Of a stretch of 64,000 nucleotides of DNA, positions 33,685 to 43,588 are shown piece by piece. The stretch comes from Flavobacteriaceae bacterium UBA1682. Lineage in GTDB: Bacteria; Bacteroidota; Bacteroidia; Flavobacteriales; Flavobacteriaceae. How positions within the stretch are numbered: the first letter of the stretch is position 1; every line of letters starts with the position of its first letter. Made by a program: the position numbers and the translations under genes. Location: NCBI GenBank assembly GCA_002320285.1, contig DCKE01000015.1, positions 8,199 to 72,198 on the forward strand, in the 5' to 3' direction. Below the pieces are notes generated by a model. That model worked only from the letters and a program-made list of their open reading frames with translations, ran no database searches and was not told the DNA's origin.

Positions 33685-36600
33685 TTACTCAATCAGCAAA
33701 CTCTTCGTTTCAATCAATTTGTTGTCGACAAACAAACTCACTTTATACAAACCTTTCTTAAACGATGTCACGTTTATTTCTGTGAAATTATCACCTCCGA
33801 TTATAGGATATTGCACCGCGTTACCAAAGCTTGTATTTACCGGTAGCAGACTGATATATGCTTGTGTTGCATTTCCGACATTATAATAGATTTTTGCTGT
33901 CTTTGAAGCGGGATTAGGTACAATAATATCTAAAGAATTTGGTTTTAGAAAAATTTCAACCTCGTCATAGTCTTTAGTTCCATCTTCAGCAATGACCTCC
34001 AATTGAACTTTTTGTGGTTTATCCATAATAAAGTCGTAGTTCTTACCTGTATGCAATAGGGTATCTTGAGAATCATACCAATTATAGGTTGCCGGCTCTC
34101 CAATGTCACCTGCCTCTAAATAAACTCTTTCACCGTGACTTGCAGTTTGATCTAATCCTGCATAGGCAGCAAAATTCCCTTTTAGTTCTGTGCGAATCAA
34201 ATAGGCCTCTCCTCCAACGAGACTTTTATCCATTCTTGTTTGAATGAGATGAAACAGAAACTCCTCGTCGGTGATCGTTTTTTGATTCTTATTACTTTTA
34301 GCCGTCAGAAAATTAAAACTCAACTTTACAATATCGTATTCGTCAGGTGCTAAAATAATATTGTCAAGACGCGCACCTGATTGCAAAATTTGAAATTCAT
34401 TGCTTTTTCCATCGAAATCAATACCTTTTGACTTACTACCTCCTGACATCCAGGCTTTCATTAACTTAGGACCTAGAAATGCTCGAACTTCGGCCTGTTT
34501 AAATAAATCACCGTTGAAATTATTAGAACCTACTGCTGTCTCAACGAACTGTAGAGTATAAACTTGTGTAATTAATTCAGGGTTTTTAACCAAAACATTG
34601 ACCTTACTAAATTTATTGGTACTTACATCAACGACACTCAGATTCTTCCAAGCTATATTATTATTATTCCGAACATTGGATGCCAAGTCCGTCGTCTCAA
34701 CAAAGGTCATCACATCGTTATCGGAGAGAATTCTTGCCAACAGACAAAAATGCCAAGGTTCATTACCCCCTGGTGTTATCTGTTGGTAATTTTTAGGATT
34801 AGGCACATTCCATGCAAATTTCACTATGGCTTCGGCCCCGGGCTGTAAAATCGGCATAGGCTGCGTACTTATAACACCTCCCATGGGAACGTTATTAATT
34901 TTAAAACTTCCATCCCAATGTCTAGGGAAACTTAAAGCCGTTGAAGCTTTGGCCCAATGTAAGCGCACGGAATCTTTTGCCGTTGACGCCGTATTACTAA
35001 TATTACGTACTCTTACATATACGAAGTTTTTATTGAATAGATGATATTCCGGATTTTGGTGATTTAATTGTCCATCATCTAACACACGAACCCAAATATC
35101 TGGACTTTGATAAATATCTGTCTCTGCTGAAAAAGTATCCGGCTCTGCACCAATGTCCACTATAGAGTTTCGAACATGTAAATCTAGCCCATTAGAAGCT
35201 TTTGCTTTTAATACGGCTTGATAAGCATTGACCAAACCGTACCCCATATAACTATTCCATTTGCCGTTAGGTCTTCCGATAATATAGTTATACTCATACA
35301 CATCATCATTCACTTTCTTAGCTGTGCTTTCGATGATATTCCGCACCTCTAACTCAGTTAAGTTAGGAGCCACTGACAAGACTAAGGCCGCAACTCCAGC
35401 AACATGTGGGGTCGCCATTGAAGTACCGCTCTTAAAGCCATAATTCGCATGTAAAACCGTCGAATTGATATAAGTACCAGGTGCAGTAATATCTAAAACA
35501 CTTCCAAAGTTAGAGAAGCTAGATTTCCTACCTTTATTATCTATTGACCCTACACAAAATATTTTAGGATTAGAATTCGCCGGATAGCTTACTGCTCCAT
35601 TATTATTTCCGGAAGCAAAAACAACAATACAACCTTTACCGTTTCTTCCAAAGTGAATAGCGTTCTCGATCGCATCGTCAATCACCTGATACTTCACTGC
35701 TGATCCCCAAGAATTCGTAATTACATCTGCCCCGTTTTGCCACGCCCAATTGAGTCCATCTGCTCTTTTTATTCGACTGTTTGGCGATCCAGCTAAGGAA
35801 TTACTAATTGACATTAATTTTGATTTAGGCGCCACACCTGCCACACCGATATTATTATCCTTTACAGCTCCAACAATCCCTGCACAATGAGTACCATGAT
35901 CACCAAACACCTTACTTGGCGATGTATTTGACTCTGTATCATAGCTCAGATGATGTATATTATTTGCCAGATCTGGATGAGTCAATTCTATACCCGTATC
36001 CAATACTGCAACGGTTATGTTTGCACCCTGAGTAATTGTCCAAGCATTGCAAATATCGATATCCATTCCACTCACTCCGCCATTTTGTCCCGTATTCATT
36101 AACCCCCATTGTGTATTAAAAAACGGGTCACTAGAACAGAACAGATCGTCGGAAATAAAATCGGGAACTACCGATAAAAATTTAGCTGTTTCGAAGAGTT
36201 TGTTTGCTATTTCTAACGTATTACTCTTATTGTGCTCTTCTACTTTTAACGTATACCAAAGAGGCATAAATTTATTTTGCTCTACAATCTGAACGCCTTC
36301 CTCTTTAGCCAAATTACGGAGTAGAGCTACATCTGCTTGCTGCTGTAATTTCACATATAAGTAATCCGTCATGTCTACAATTTCCCTCTCTACCGTTTTG
36401 TAACTAGGAAAAACTCCCGTGACCCCATTTAATTTGGAAATTTCTTTTATTGCAAAATCATACTTTTGCGGTTGAACTTGCAGTGTGATAAAATTGGTGC
36501 TTTTACCCGTATCATGGTCCTTAAAAAAAGCAACCACCTCATAACCTTGCCTTCTCAAATTCATCTCGTCCCAATTAGCAGTAACTCTAAGATTTACTCT

Positions 36601-36714
36601 TGTGCGCTCTAGCGCTAACGGAATTTTTTCCCCTTTATAATAATAAAAAGGCTCTTGTGCTTTCACCATCCATCCCGACAATAAAAGCATGACTAAAAAT
36701 AGTGTTTTTCTCAT
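33685..36714 (-). CDS. Secreted subtilisin-like (S8) protease with T9SS C-terminal sorting domain
   Basis: 1009 residues from the ATG at 36714, chosen because it starts a clean signal peptide (MRKTLFLVMLLLSGWMVKA-QE); an open frame continues 22 codons upstream. Propeptide about residues 20-195; catalytic Asp239 (AVLDTGIELTHPDL), His273 (GDHGTHCAGIVGA), oxyanion Asn370 (ASGNNNGAVSYPA) and Ser432 (KSGTSMATPHVAGVAAL) are all intact. About 430 residues of beta-rich sequence and a PKD-like stretch follow, then a type A sorting domain (IVPNPASKTAKIYY ... FKKGLYKVSLFVDNKLIETKSLLIE). Predicted exported by SecYEG and T9SS to the surface or medium. A PrcB-like lipoprotein gene lies 106 nt upstream, as in a dentilisin-type pair. 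Confidence 0.93.
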   Translation of the reverse strand: MRKTLFLVMLLLSGWMVKAQEPFYYYKGEKIPLALERTRVNLRVTANWDEMNLRRQGYEVVAFFKDHDTGKSTNFITLQVQPQKYDFAIKEISKLNGVTGVFPSYKTVEREIVDMTDYLYVKLQQQADVALLRNLAKEEGVQIVEQNKFMPLWYTLKVEEHNKSNTLEIANKLFETAKFLSVVPDFISDDLFCSSDPFFNTQWGLMNTGQNGGVSGMDIDICNAWTITQGANITVAVLDTGIELTHPDLANNIHHLSYDTESNTSPSKVFGDHGTHCAGIVGAVKDNNIGVAGVAPKSKLMSISNSLAGSPNSRIKRADGLNWAWQNGADVITNSWGSAVKYQVIDDAIENAIHFGRNGKGCIVVFASGNNNGAVSYPANSNPKIFCVGSIDNKGRKSSFSNFGSVLDITAPGTYINSTVLHANYGFKSGTSMATPHVAGVAALVLSVAPNLTELEVRNIIESTAKKVNDDVYEYNYIIGRPNGKWNSYMGYGLVNAYQAVLKAKASNGLDLHVRNSIVDIGAEPDTFSAETDIYQSPDIWVRVLDDGQLNHQNPEYHLFNKNFVYVRVRNISNTASTAKDSVRLHWAKASTALSFPRHWDGSFKINNVPMGGVISTQPMPILQPGAEAIVKFAWNVPNPKNYQQITPGGNEPWHFCLLARILSDNDVMTFVETTDLASNVRNNNNIAWKNLSVVDVSTNKFSKVNVLVKNPELITQVYTLQFVETAVGSNNFNGDLFKQAEVRAFLGPKLMKAWMSGGSKSKGIDFDGKSNEFQILQSGARLDNIILAPDEYDIVKLSFNFLTAKSNKNQKTITDEEFLFHLIQTRMDKSLVGGEAYLIRTELKGNFAAYAGLDQTASHGERVYLEAGDIGEPATYNWYDSQDTLLHTGKNYDFIMDKPQKVQLEVIAEDGTKDYDEVEIFLKPNSLDIIVPNPASKTAKIYYNVGNATQAYISLLPVNTSFGNAVQYPIIGGDNFTEINVTSFKKGLYKVSLFVDNKLIETKSLLIE

Positions 36715-36820
36715 ATATGCTTTATGTATTGTTATCAAACGGTTGTATGCTATCGCATTAATACTACTGGTGTTTTTCACAACAATCCGTTATTAGGTAC
36801 GATTTCATCATTTTAATATT

Positions 36821-37288
36821 CTACACCTCCTCTAAAACCAACCGTTTGCCGAGTTTTGGGATTTTTACCAGATGTACCGGTTGACACAAAGCAGGGGCAT
36901 CATTCCCCTTCATTATATGATCAATTTGTACTTTTAGGTAATCGTCAAATTCTTCAATATCTACCACGTCGATGCTATGTCCTTGGTAAGAATAAACACT
37001 AGCCGTCACCATCAAGACCTCAAAAAACTGAAAGTCTACATCCAAAGCTCCTAAAAATTTTACTTTATCCAGCTTCTGCGCAACATCAAGCCACTCTAAT
37101 TGATTGGTAATTAACTGACTGTAATTCTCAGAAAACCCCAAACCATAGATATCTCCTTGATATAAAGTGATCACCGCCACTTTTCGTACTTCTATACGCT
37201 GATCAATTATTTTATTTTCACTAGTATCATCACTAGCACATGCTGCCCACATCAGAGCCAAACATGTAATTCCTATTAAATGTTTCAT
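36821..37288 (-). CDS. PrcB-like lipoprotein paired with the S8 protease
   Basis: 155 residues with a lipobox (ALMWAAC). The C-terminal half carries the PrcB_C pattern (YSYQGHSIDVVDIEEFDD, strands YLKVQIDHI, CQPVHLVKIPKLGKRLVLEEV), clearly paralogous to 7855-8331 and 8383-9189. In T. denticola dentilisin, lipoprotein PrcB is needed with PrcA and the subtilisin-like PrtP; here it lies directly upstream of an S8 protease in the same orientation, so a role in maturing or anchoring that protease is proposed. Upstream at 37548-37807 is the conserved non-coding element shared with the other PrcB-like locus. Confidence 0.8.
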   Translation of the reverse strand: MKHLIGITCLALMWAACASDDTSENKIIDQRIEVRKVAVITLYQGDIYGLGFSENYSQLITNQLEWLDVAQKLDKVKFLGALDVDFQFFEVLMVTASVYSYQGHSIDVVDIEEFDDYLKVQIDHIMKGNDAPALCQPVHLVKIPKLGKRLVLEEV

Positions 37289-37547
37289 ATCTTCATATTG
37301 TATTTTAGATAAGGACTACTTGACTCCTTAACTGAATTGTGTCTATTTGTTACAAAATTGCAGCCGAATACATTTTTATTTGTGTTTTAAGCAACGATAT
37401 CCCTTGCTACTGGTCAACGCTTAGGTATATTTATTTCGTTGATCAGGTTGATCTCACAAATTATTTTTCGAAATCGCCGTTTAGATTTAACTGAACTGCT
37501 TTTAAATCTAGTGTACAAAAACGCTGTCCACGCTCCTGGATAGAATC

Positions 37548-37807
37548 TTGTAAAACATTGAAAAATGGTAGAAGTTTTTTACAATAAAGCCTTGAGAGAT
37601 TAAGGCATTTGATCAACAAAATCACAACGTCGCTTGGTTTTATAAAAAAGAATTCTCTAATTCATACACGTTGAAGATTTGCTAGAAACCTTTGTGAAGC
37701 ATCGTTAAACGCCTCCTAAGACTTGCGTCTAGTCTATAAACCCTAATTCGCCCTTTTATTTAAAAGCACGAAGAGTTGCCGTCTGGTATTTTTGATCTGG
37801 GCTTCAT
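37548..37807 (-). other. Conserved non-coding element, copy 2
   Basis: Colinear with 9365-9624. Hairpin 1 is TTGTAAAA (37548-37555) with TTTTACAA (37577-37584), the compensated form of copy 1, and its loop keeps tggtagaag. Hairpin 2 follows at once: GCCTT (37589-37593) with AAGGC (37602-37606). The blocks gttgaagattt (from 37670), acgcctcct and gtctgg (37781) keep nearly the same spacing as in copy 1. It lies about 260 nt before the PrcB-like lipoprotein gene and behind a terminator. Confidence 0.6.
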
Positions 37808-37918
37808 AAAATTATAATTAATCGTTTAATCACAGACCTCCGTTTGATACCCCCTCTAAAAAAGATAACAAATATGTAATCAGTCTCTTACTAGATAAAA
37901 ATGCGAAAAAAAATCACA

Positions 37919-37952
37919 AAAAAAAAGTTAAAATTTAATTTTAACTTTTTTA
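37919..37952. terminator. AT-rich bidirectional terminator-like hairpin
   Basis: AAAAAAGTTAAAA pairs with TTTTAACTTTTTT around a short loop. It separates the non-coding element from the region to its right. Confidence 0.75.
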
Positions 37953-38148
37953 GCCTTAAGGAGATTTCTAATTATTAGTCCACCAATGAGCTCTAAACTA
38001 CGTTAATAATCCGTTTTTAATCAGCGTTGTGATATAGAGGGCTAGATACAACAACACATACTTCATAACTGCGTTCTTAACTTGCAAAGACCCCGATAGA
38101 TTCTTATATTTACCAGCGATAAAATCATTTAAAAAACCTTGTATTTCC

Positions 38149-38337
38149 TTGATTGCAATATTTATCTTAACTCTTTGCTTGTTTATATTTTTCTTCACCC
38201 TTTCCATCCGAAAACTGATTCGCGAAGAGAAGGGAATTAGTCGCCTATTGTGGTTAGTTGTAATCCTTGGATTCCCCGGAATAGGGAGCATTTTTTACAT
38301 CAGAAGAATGCAGCGCTTTTCACAGTTTCCAAACTAA
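38149..38337 (+). CDS. Small PLDc_N-type membrane protein
   Basis: About 62 residues. One membrane segment (AIFILTLCLFIFFFTL), a basic stretch (RKLIREEKG), and a second hydrophobic segment with the phospholipase-D N-terminal-type signature SRLLWLVVILGFPGIGSIFYI. Such stand-alone PLDc_N proteins are common in Bacteroidota, with unknown role. No ATG is available: TTG at 38149 is the proposed start, but the frame stays open upstream. A 97-codon frame overlaps it on the other strand, and the conserved motif favours this one. Confidence 0.6.
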   Translation: MIAIFILTLCLFIFFFTLSIRKLIREEKGISRLLWLVVILGFPGIGSIFYIRRMQRFSQFPN

Positions 38338-38420
38338 CATCCAAAGTTTTCTCACTTGGTAAAGCGTGCGTTTTATACCTTGAAATAGCTAAGCATAAGC
38401 CTTTACCGTAAACCAATCCA

Positions 38421-38993
38421 TTATTGCAACAATCGATCCAACTCCGCTCTAAAACTACTGCTATTCCAGTCTGCTGCACTAAATTTCTTTAGAATCACAC
38501 GACCTTGTTGGTCGATCAAATAGGAAGCGGGAATAGAAGACGACTCCAATAACTTAGGCGTATTAGTCATCGGAAAATACATCGGTAAGGTGTATTGGTG
38601 TTTCTCCTTATAAACCGCTACTTTATCCGTAGGATCCGAGGTAACGAATAAAAAGACGACACGGTCTTGATAGTCGTTATACAATTTTTGAAAACTCGGT
38701 TTTTCAGCGATACACGGTGGACACCAGGTCGCCCAGAAATTAACCAAAATCAATTTTCCTTGAAATTCAGAAAACATCACGGTTTTCCCCTTTTCATCTT
38801 GCAACTGCCAAGTTGAAAAATCAACTTTCTCCGCATCAACGGTTTTTTCCAACGAAGGACTAAATGCGATCAACCGGTTGAACAAAACTTTGACTTCCGT
38901 TCCCAAAGGTGTAAATAATATGACCCCCATCACAATTATAATGGCTATGTTTATCCAAGAATTTCTTCTCCTATTCTTTATATCTTTTTGCAT
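38421..38993 (-). CDS. Membrane-anchored TlpA-like thioredoxin
   Basis: 190 residues: one N-terminal membrane helix (WINIAIIIVMGVILF), then a thioredoxin fold with FWATWCPPCIAEKPSF (active-site CPPC), the cis-proline region SSIPASYLIDQQGRVILK, and a short C-terminal helix. It faces the periplasm and likely reduces disulfides, for example in cytochrome c assembly or oxidative-stress repair. No partner genes adjoin it. Its 5' flank carries the REP-like array. Confidence 0.9.
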   Translation of the reverse strand: MQKDIKNRRRNSWINIAIIIVMGVILFTPLGTEVKVLFNRLIAFSPSLEKTVDAEKVDFSTWQLQDEKGKTVMFSEFQGKLILVNFWATWCPPCIAEKPSFQKLYNDYQDRVVFLFVTSDPTDKVAVYKEKHQYTLPMYFPMTNTPKLLESSSIPASYLIDQQGRVILKKFSAADWNSSSFRAELDRLLQ

Positions 38994-39010
38994 GTTGTCC
39001 TCAATTAATT

Positions 39011-39490
39011 TTTACAATTGTTTTACCCCTATGGGGTTGCACGAAAACGTCAAATCATTTTCTAGAATTGTTTCACCCCTACGGGGTTTGACAATAATAC
39101 CCAATTATTTCGACAATCATTCTAGAATTGTTTCACCCCTACGGGGTTTGACAATAATACCCAATTATTTCGATAATCTAGAATTGTTTCACCCCTACGG
39201 GGTTGCACGAAAACGGCACATCATTCTAGAATTATTTCACCCCTACGGGGTTTGACAATGATACCTAATTATTTCGATAATCTAGAATTGTTTCACCCCT
39301 TCGGGGTTTAACGAAAACACCTAATCATTCTAGAATTGTTTCACCCCTACGGGGTTTGACGAAAACACCTAATCATTCTAGAATTGTTTCACCCCTACGG
39401 GGTTTGACAATAATACCTAATTATTTCGATAATCTAGAATTGTTTCACCCCTACGGGGTTTGACAATGATACCTAATTATTTCGACAATC
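39011..39490. repeat. REP-like array, nine units with two palindromes each
   Basis: Nine units of 48-60 bp between the tlpA-like and aconitase genes. Each has ttctagaatt(g/a)tttc, then the imperfect palindrome ACCCCTACGGGGT, then one of two linkers: a short gaaaac-type or a longer acaataatacc-type ending in atttcgataat. Cores fall near 39025, 39074, 39134, 39189, 39239, 39294, 39342, 39390 and 39447. Unit 1 is the most diverged. Peptide repeats such as SPLRG and FHPYGV seen on translation come from the DNA repeat, not from a gene. Confidence 0.9.
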
Positions 39491-39553
39491 ATTCGACAAT
39501 CCAATCAAAAGCTCCCGTCCTAACGATATCCCTACAAAGTAAGGAAATTACAT

Positions 39554-39594
39554 TAAAAAAAGAAGAGGCTACCCATAAAGGGATAGCCTCTTCT
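39554..39594 (-). terminator. Terminator of the aconitase gene
   Basis: AGAAGAGGCTA (39561-39571) pairs with TAGCCTCTTCT (39584-39594), followed on the minus strand by seven T. Confidence 0.9.
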
Positions 39595-39607
39595 ATAAAT
39601 ATCTACC

Positions 39608-39649
39608 AGTTTGCGAATAAACCCATTAGCGCATACGCCTATTTGCTTA
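39608..39649 (-). repeat. Degenerate 8-bp tandem repeat behind the aconitase gene
   Basis: On the minus strand, directly after the stop, octamers gcaaatag, gcgtatgc, gctaatgg, gtttattc, gcaaactg follow one another. They share taagcaaata and ggcgtat with the array behind fumC (23343-23414). Confidence 0.7.
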
Positions 39650-41914
39650 TTATGCTTTACCAGCAGCGATCAAGTTTAAAGCAGAACCCGCTTTGAACCA
39701 TTCGATCTGGCCAGCATTATAAGTATGGTTAGCCAAGATAATATCTTTTGAACCATCTGTATGAACAAATTCTAAAGTCAATGGTTTTGCTGGAGCAAAT
39801 TCCGTCAAATCTAAGAAATTGATCGTATCTCCTTCTTGAATTTTATCGTAGTCTGCTTCATTAGCAAAAGTCAAAGCCAACATACCTTGTTTTTTAAGGT
39901 TGGTTTCGTGAATACGAGCGAAAGATTTCACCAATACCGCTTCAACACCTAAATGACGAGGCTCCATAGCAGCATGTTCTCTAGAAGAACCCTCACCGTA
40001 GTTTTGATCTCCTACAACAATAGTAGGAACACCAGCGGCTTTATAAGCTCTCTGAACAGCTGGTACTTCTCCGTACTCCCCTGTCAATTGATTTTTAACT
40101 CTATTGGTTTCGTGTGTGAAAGCATTTTCAGCACCGATCAACATATTGTTAGAAATATTATCTAAATGCCCTCTAAAACGCAACCATGGACCAGCCATAG
40201 AAATGTGATCCGTAGTACATTTTCCAAAAGCCTTAATCAATAATTTTGCTCCTGTAATATTTTTACCGTCCCAAGGTTGGAATGGGTCTAACAATTGTAA
40301 ACGTTGCGATTCTGGCGATACAGAAATCACTACAGAACTACCGTCGGCAGCTGGTGCTTGATAACCTGGATCTTCTACATCAAAACCTTTAGTTGGTAAT
40401 TCATCTCCTTTAGGAGCTACTAATCTAACCTCTTCCCCATTGTCATTTAACAACGTATCGGTAAGTGGATTAAAGCTAAGGTCTCCAGCAATAGCCAAAG
40501 CAGCAACCATTTCTGGCGATGTTACAAAGGCGTGTGTGTTTGGGTTACCATCAGCTCTTTTAGAGAAGTTACGGTTAAACGAGTGAACAATAGTATTTTT
40601 CTCTCCTTTATCCGCTCCTGCACGATCCCACTGTCCGATACATGGTCCACAAGCATTGGTAAATACTTTGGTTCCCATTTTTTCGAAAGTAGCGATGATA
40701 CCATCTCTCTCAATTGTGTAGCGAATCAATTCAGAACCTGGATTAATACCAAATTCAGCTTTAGGAGTAATACCATGAGCTACCGCTTGTTCAACAATGG
40801 AAGCAGCTCTAGACATATCTTCGTAAGAAGAGTTTGTACAAGAACCAATCAATCCCCATTCTACTTTTAGCGGCCAGCCGTTTGCAGCAGCCTCTTCTTT
40901 CATTTTAGAAACTGGAGTTCCTCTATCCGGCGTAAAAGGTCCGTTGATATAAGGCTCCAATTCCGATAAATTGATTTCGATCACTTGATCAAAATACAAT
41001 TCAGGATTTGCATATACTTCTGCATCTGCCGTTAAGTGCTCTGCAACTTTATCCGCTGCATCTACAACGTCTTGACGCTCTGTAGCTGCTAAATATCTTC
41101 TCATAGAATCATCGTACCCGAAAGTAGATGTTGTCGCTCCGATTTCAGCACCCATATTACAAATGGTACCTTTACCCGTACAAGACATGGAAAGGGCTCC
41201 TTCACCGAAATATTCTACTATCGCCCCAGTTCCCCCTTTTACAGTAAGAATGTCAGCTACTTTTAAAATCACATCTTTAGGTGCTGTCCAACCGTTTAAT
41301 TTTCCAGTCAACTTAACCCCAATCAATTTAGGGAATTTTAACTCCCAAGCCATTCCAGACATCACATCTACTGCATCAGCACCACCAACACCAATAGCCA
41401 ACATCCCCAATCCACCAGCATTAACTGTATGTGAATCCGTTCCAATCATCATTCCTCCAGGGAAAGCATAATTTTCTAGAACGATTTGGTGAATAATTCC
41501 CGCTCCCGGTTTCCAGAATCCAATTCCATATTTATTAGATACAGAAGAAAGAAAATCAAAAACCTCAGAAGACTGAGTTTTAGCTACCGCTAAATCTGTA
41601 TTAGCTTCTACTTTCGCTTGAATTAAGTGATCACAGTGAACCGTTGTAGGAACTGCTACTTTACTTTTTCCTGCATGCATAAATTGCAACAACGCCATTT
41701 GAGCTGTCGCATCTTGACAGGCTACGCGGTCTGGTGCGAAGTCTACATAATCTTTTCCTCTTTCAAACGATTGAGATGGAGTACCATCCCATAAGTGAGT
41801 ATACAAAATTTTCTCAGAAAGTGTTAAAGGACGCCCTACTAACTCACGCGCTTTAGCAACACGTTCTGGCATCTTTTCATACACCTTTTTGATCATTTCA
41901 ATATCAAAAGCCAT
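39650..41914 (-). CDS. acn: Aconitate hydratase, mitochondrial-type
   Basis: Isomerises citrate to isocitrate in the TCA cycle with a 4Fe-4S cluster. The 754 residues match the mitochondrial-type aconitase in length and order: [29 protein letters not shown], the cluster cysteines in [11 protein letters not shown] and [26 protein letters not shown], and [19 protein letters not shown] in the swivel domain. It is monocistronic. A -7 box TAAATTTG lies 42 nt upstream; behind it stand 8-bp repeats like those behind fumC. Confidence 0.96.
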   Translation of the reverse strand: MAFDIEMIKKVYEKMPERVAKARELVGRPLTLSEKILYTHLWDGTPSQSFERGKDYVDFAPDRVACQDATAQMALLQFMHAGKSKVAVPTTVHCDHLIQAKVEANTDLAVAKTQSSEVFDFLSSVSNKYGIGFWKPGAGIIHQIVLENYAFPGGMMIGTDSHTVNAGGLGMLAIGVGGADAVDVMSGMAWELKFPKLIGVKLTGKLNGWTAPKDVILKVADILTVKGGTGAIVEYFGEGALSMSCTGKGTICNMGAEIGATTSTFGYDDSMRRYLAATERQDVVDAADKVAEHLTADAEVYANPELYFDQVIEINLSELEPYINGPFTPDRGTPVSKMKEEAAANGWPLKVEWGLIGSCTNSSYEDMSRAASIVEQAVAHGITPKAEFGINPGSELIRYTIERDGIIATFEKMGTKVFTNACGPCIGQWDRAGADKGEKNTIVHSFNRNFSKRADGNPNTHAFVTSPEMVAALAIAGDLSFNPLTDTLLNDNGEEVRLVAPKGDELPTKGFDVEDPGYQAPAADGSSVVISVSPESQRLQLLDPFQPWDGKNITGAKLLIKAFGKCTTDHISMAGPWLRFRGHLDNISNNMLIGAENAFTHETNRVKNQLTGEYGEVPAVQRAYKAAGVPTIVVGDQNYGEGSSREHAAMEPRHLGVEAVLVKSFARIHETNLKKQGMLALTFANEADYDKIQEGDTINFLDLTEFAPAKPLTLEFVHTDGSKDIILANHTYNAGQIEWFKAGSALNLIAAGKA

Positions 41915-41956
41915 ATTATAATTGAAGTTTAGTTAGTACTATCATTTTTGTCAGCA

Positions 41957-41964
41957 CAAATTTA
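41957..41964 (-). promoter_or_regulatory. -7 box TAAATTTG of acn
   Basis: Exact TAnnTTTG on the minus strand, 42 nt before the ATG. The remaining roughly 180 nt up to the next terminator show nothing further. Confidence 0.6.
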
Positions 41965-42147
41965 AGCATTCTTAATGAGAATTGAAAATTTTTAAGGAAA
42001 CGTTGATTTCAAAGAGTTATTATTTATAAACATTCTAGTTTACTGAATTTTACTCAATGGAATACACTATTTTGACCGTTTACCTACTTATTGTCAATTT
42101 TTAAAAGTTTAAATATCATATTGCAAAAAAACACACTTATTTTATAC

Positions 42148-42187
42148 TAAAAAGCCATTTCAGAAATATCTGAAATGGCTTTTTTTC
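42148..42187 (-). terminator. Terminator of the PpiC operon
   Basis: A 15-16 bp stem (AAGCCATTTCAGA with TCTGAAATGGCTT) flanked by A and T tracts on both sides. It closes the three-gene operon read leftwards. Confidence 0.92.
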
Positions 42188-42214
42188 GTGGTAAAAAAAC
42201 TAAAAAAAAATTTT

Positions 42215-43588
42215 TTATTTTTTCAACCAGTTATTTTTAAAGGTACATTTTCTGTATTCACCTTGGATATTGATATAGGTATCCTCGATTTTTGAAGTAA
42301 TCCACTTGGCAATTTCCTTACCCTGCTTATCATTTAAAGCCATGTTTTTCACTTTGGTATAGTCTTCAGCAAAATCGACTTGATGTTCGGCTTTTCTATT
42401 ATTTACCGTAACCAAACGAAAGGCTTTCTCCCCTTTTCTATCAGTTTTGAATGCCGCCTTAGAAACTTCACCTACTTTTAAATTGGATACCAAAGCATAC
42501 AATTCTCTATCCTCCATCTTGTTTAATTCAAAAAGCGGATCTTGTGTCATCGGATCACGAATCACACCTCCATTATTTCTAGTTTCCTTATCATCAGACG
42601 AAGCTGCTGCCGCTGCCGCAAAGGTAATTTCTCCTTTCACAATTTTCTCACGGATCGCTTCAATTTTTTTACGAGCCTCTTCCACTGCTTCTTCAGTAGC
42701 TTTAGGGATCAACAAAATATGTCTTAAATCCAATTGTTGTCCACGTATTTTCTCTAAGTAAATAATATGGTATCCAAACTCTGTTTCAAACGGTTCCGAA
42801 ATCTCTCCTTCCGCCATGCTGAAAGCGACATCTTTAAATTCTTTGGCAAACGGATCTTTTTTACTCATCGAGTAAAACCCTCCATTGGGAACAGAAGCCT
42901 TATCATCGGAGAACAATACCGCTTTACTAAAGAAGCTAGAACCGTTTTCAATGATATCACGTTTCATCTCTTTTAACTGATCAATCACCTTTTGCTTTTG
43001 CTCTTTAGAGATAACCGGCTTCACTACAATTTCTGCAATTTCAACCTCATCACCAACCATCGGCAATTCCGTTTTGGGTATAGCATTAAAAAACTGACGC
43101 ACCTCTTCTGGAGTAATTTCTACTTTTTCCACAATATGCGCCTGCATTTTCTGTGTTAATTTATTAGACTTTACAATGTCAAAAAAATACTCGCGAAATT
43201 CTTCAACGTTTTTCTTGTTGTAAAAAGTCAATACATTTTTCATAGATCCAGCATATTCTACCATGCTTTCAATTTGCTGATCCATAAATCCGTTAACCTC
43301 AACATCAGTCACTTCCAAACTGTCTTGAACTGCATGGTGTGCAAACAATTTATCTTCCAATAATTTCGTAAAAAGTTGGCATCTATTAAAATTCTCCATC
43401 GGAGCACCTTGTGCCTTTAACTCTTCTAAGGTTTTATCAATTTCCGATTCTAAAATCACGTAGTCTCCGACTACTCCTACTACACCATCAATCTTCTTTT
43501 TAGTCGTAGTTTGTTGCGCTTGCGCAAAACCTACACAAGCTAGAAAAAGACCTAAAACAAAGCTTAGCTTTTTATTTATAAATTTCAT
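42215..43588 (-). CDS. SurA-like periplasmic chaperone with two PpiC domains
   Basis: 457 residues from the ATG MKFINKK: signal peptide (ACVGFAQA-QQ), a SurA N-like helical region (KKIDGVVGVVGDYVILESEIDK, then LLEDKLFAHHA), a first parvulin domain (EIAEIVVKP ... GGFYSMSKKDPFAKEFKDVAFSMAEGEISEPFETEFGYHII) and a second (LDLRHILLIPKATEEAVEEA ... VGEVSKAAF). This is the SurA layout, aiding outer-membrane protein folding. It is the third gene of the operon and its start overlaps the preceding gene by 17 nt. Confidence 0.92.
   Translation of the reverse strand: MKFINKKLSFVLGLFLACVGFAQAQQTTTKKKIDGVVGVVGDYVILESEIDKTLEELKAQGAPMENFNRCQLFTKLLEDKLFAHHAVQDSLEVTDVEVNGFMDQQIESMVEYAGSMKNVLTFYNKKNVEEFREYFFDIVKSNKLTQKMQAHIVEKVEITPEEVRQFFNAIPKTELPMVGDEVEIAEIVVKPVISKEQKQKVIDQLKEMKRDIIENGSSFFSKAVLFSDDKASVPNGGFYSMSKKDPFAKEFKDVAFSMAEGEISEPFETEFGYHIIYLEKIRGQQLDLRHILLIPKATEEAVEEARKKIEAIREKIVKGEITFAAAAAASSDDKETRNNGGVIRDPMTQDPLFELNKMEDRELYALVSNLKVGEVSKAAFKTDRKGEKAFRLVTVNNRKAEHQVDFAEDYTKVKNMALNDKQGKEIAKWITSKIEDTYINIQGEYRKCTFKNNWLKK

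Noticed and set aside
37998..38291. A 97-codon minus-strand frame antisense to the PLDc_N-type gene
   Set aside because: The plus-strand frame carries a recognisable motif (LLWLVVILGFPGIGSIFYI). The minus frame has no family resemblance, though its last 50 codons look protein-like and it is not fully excluded.
38878..39255. A 125-codon frame with SPLRG and FHPYGV peptide repeats
   Set aside because: It is only translation of the REP-like DNA repeats and begins antisense inside the thioredoxin gene.
39011..39490. CRISPR-like repeat array
   Set aside because: The spacers are not unique; they fall into two near-identical classes, repeats vary, and no cas genes are near. It is better explained as a REP-like array.
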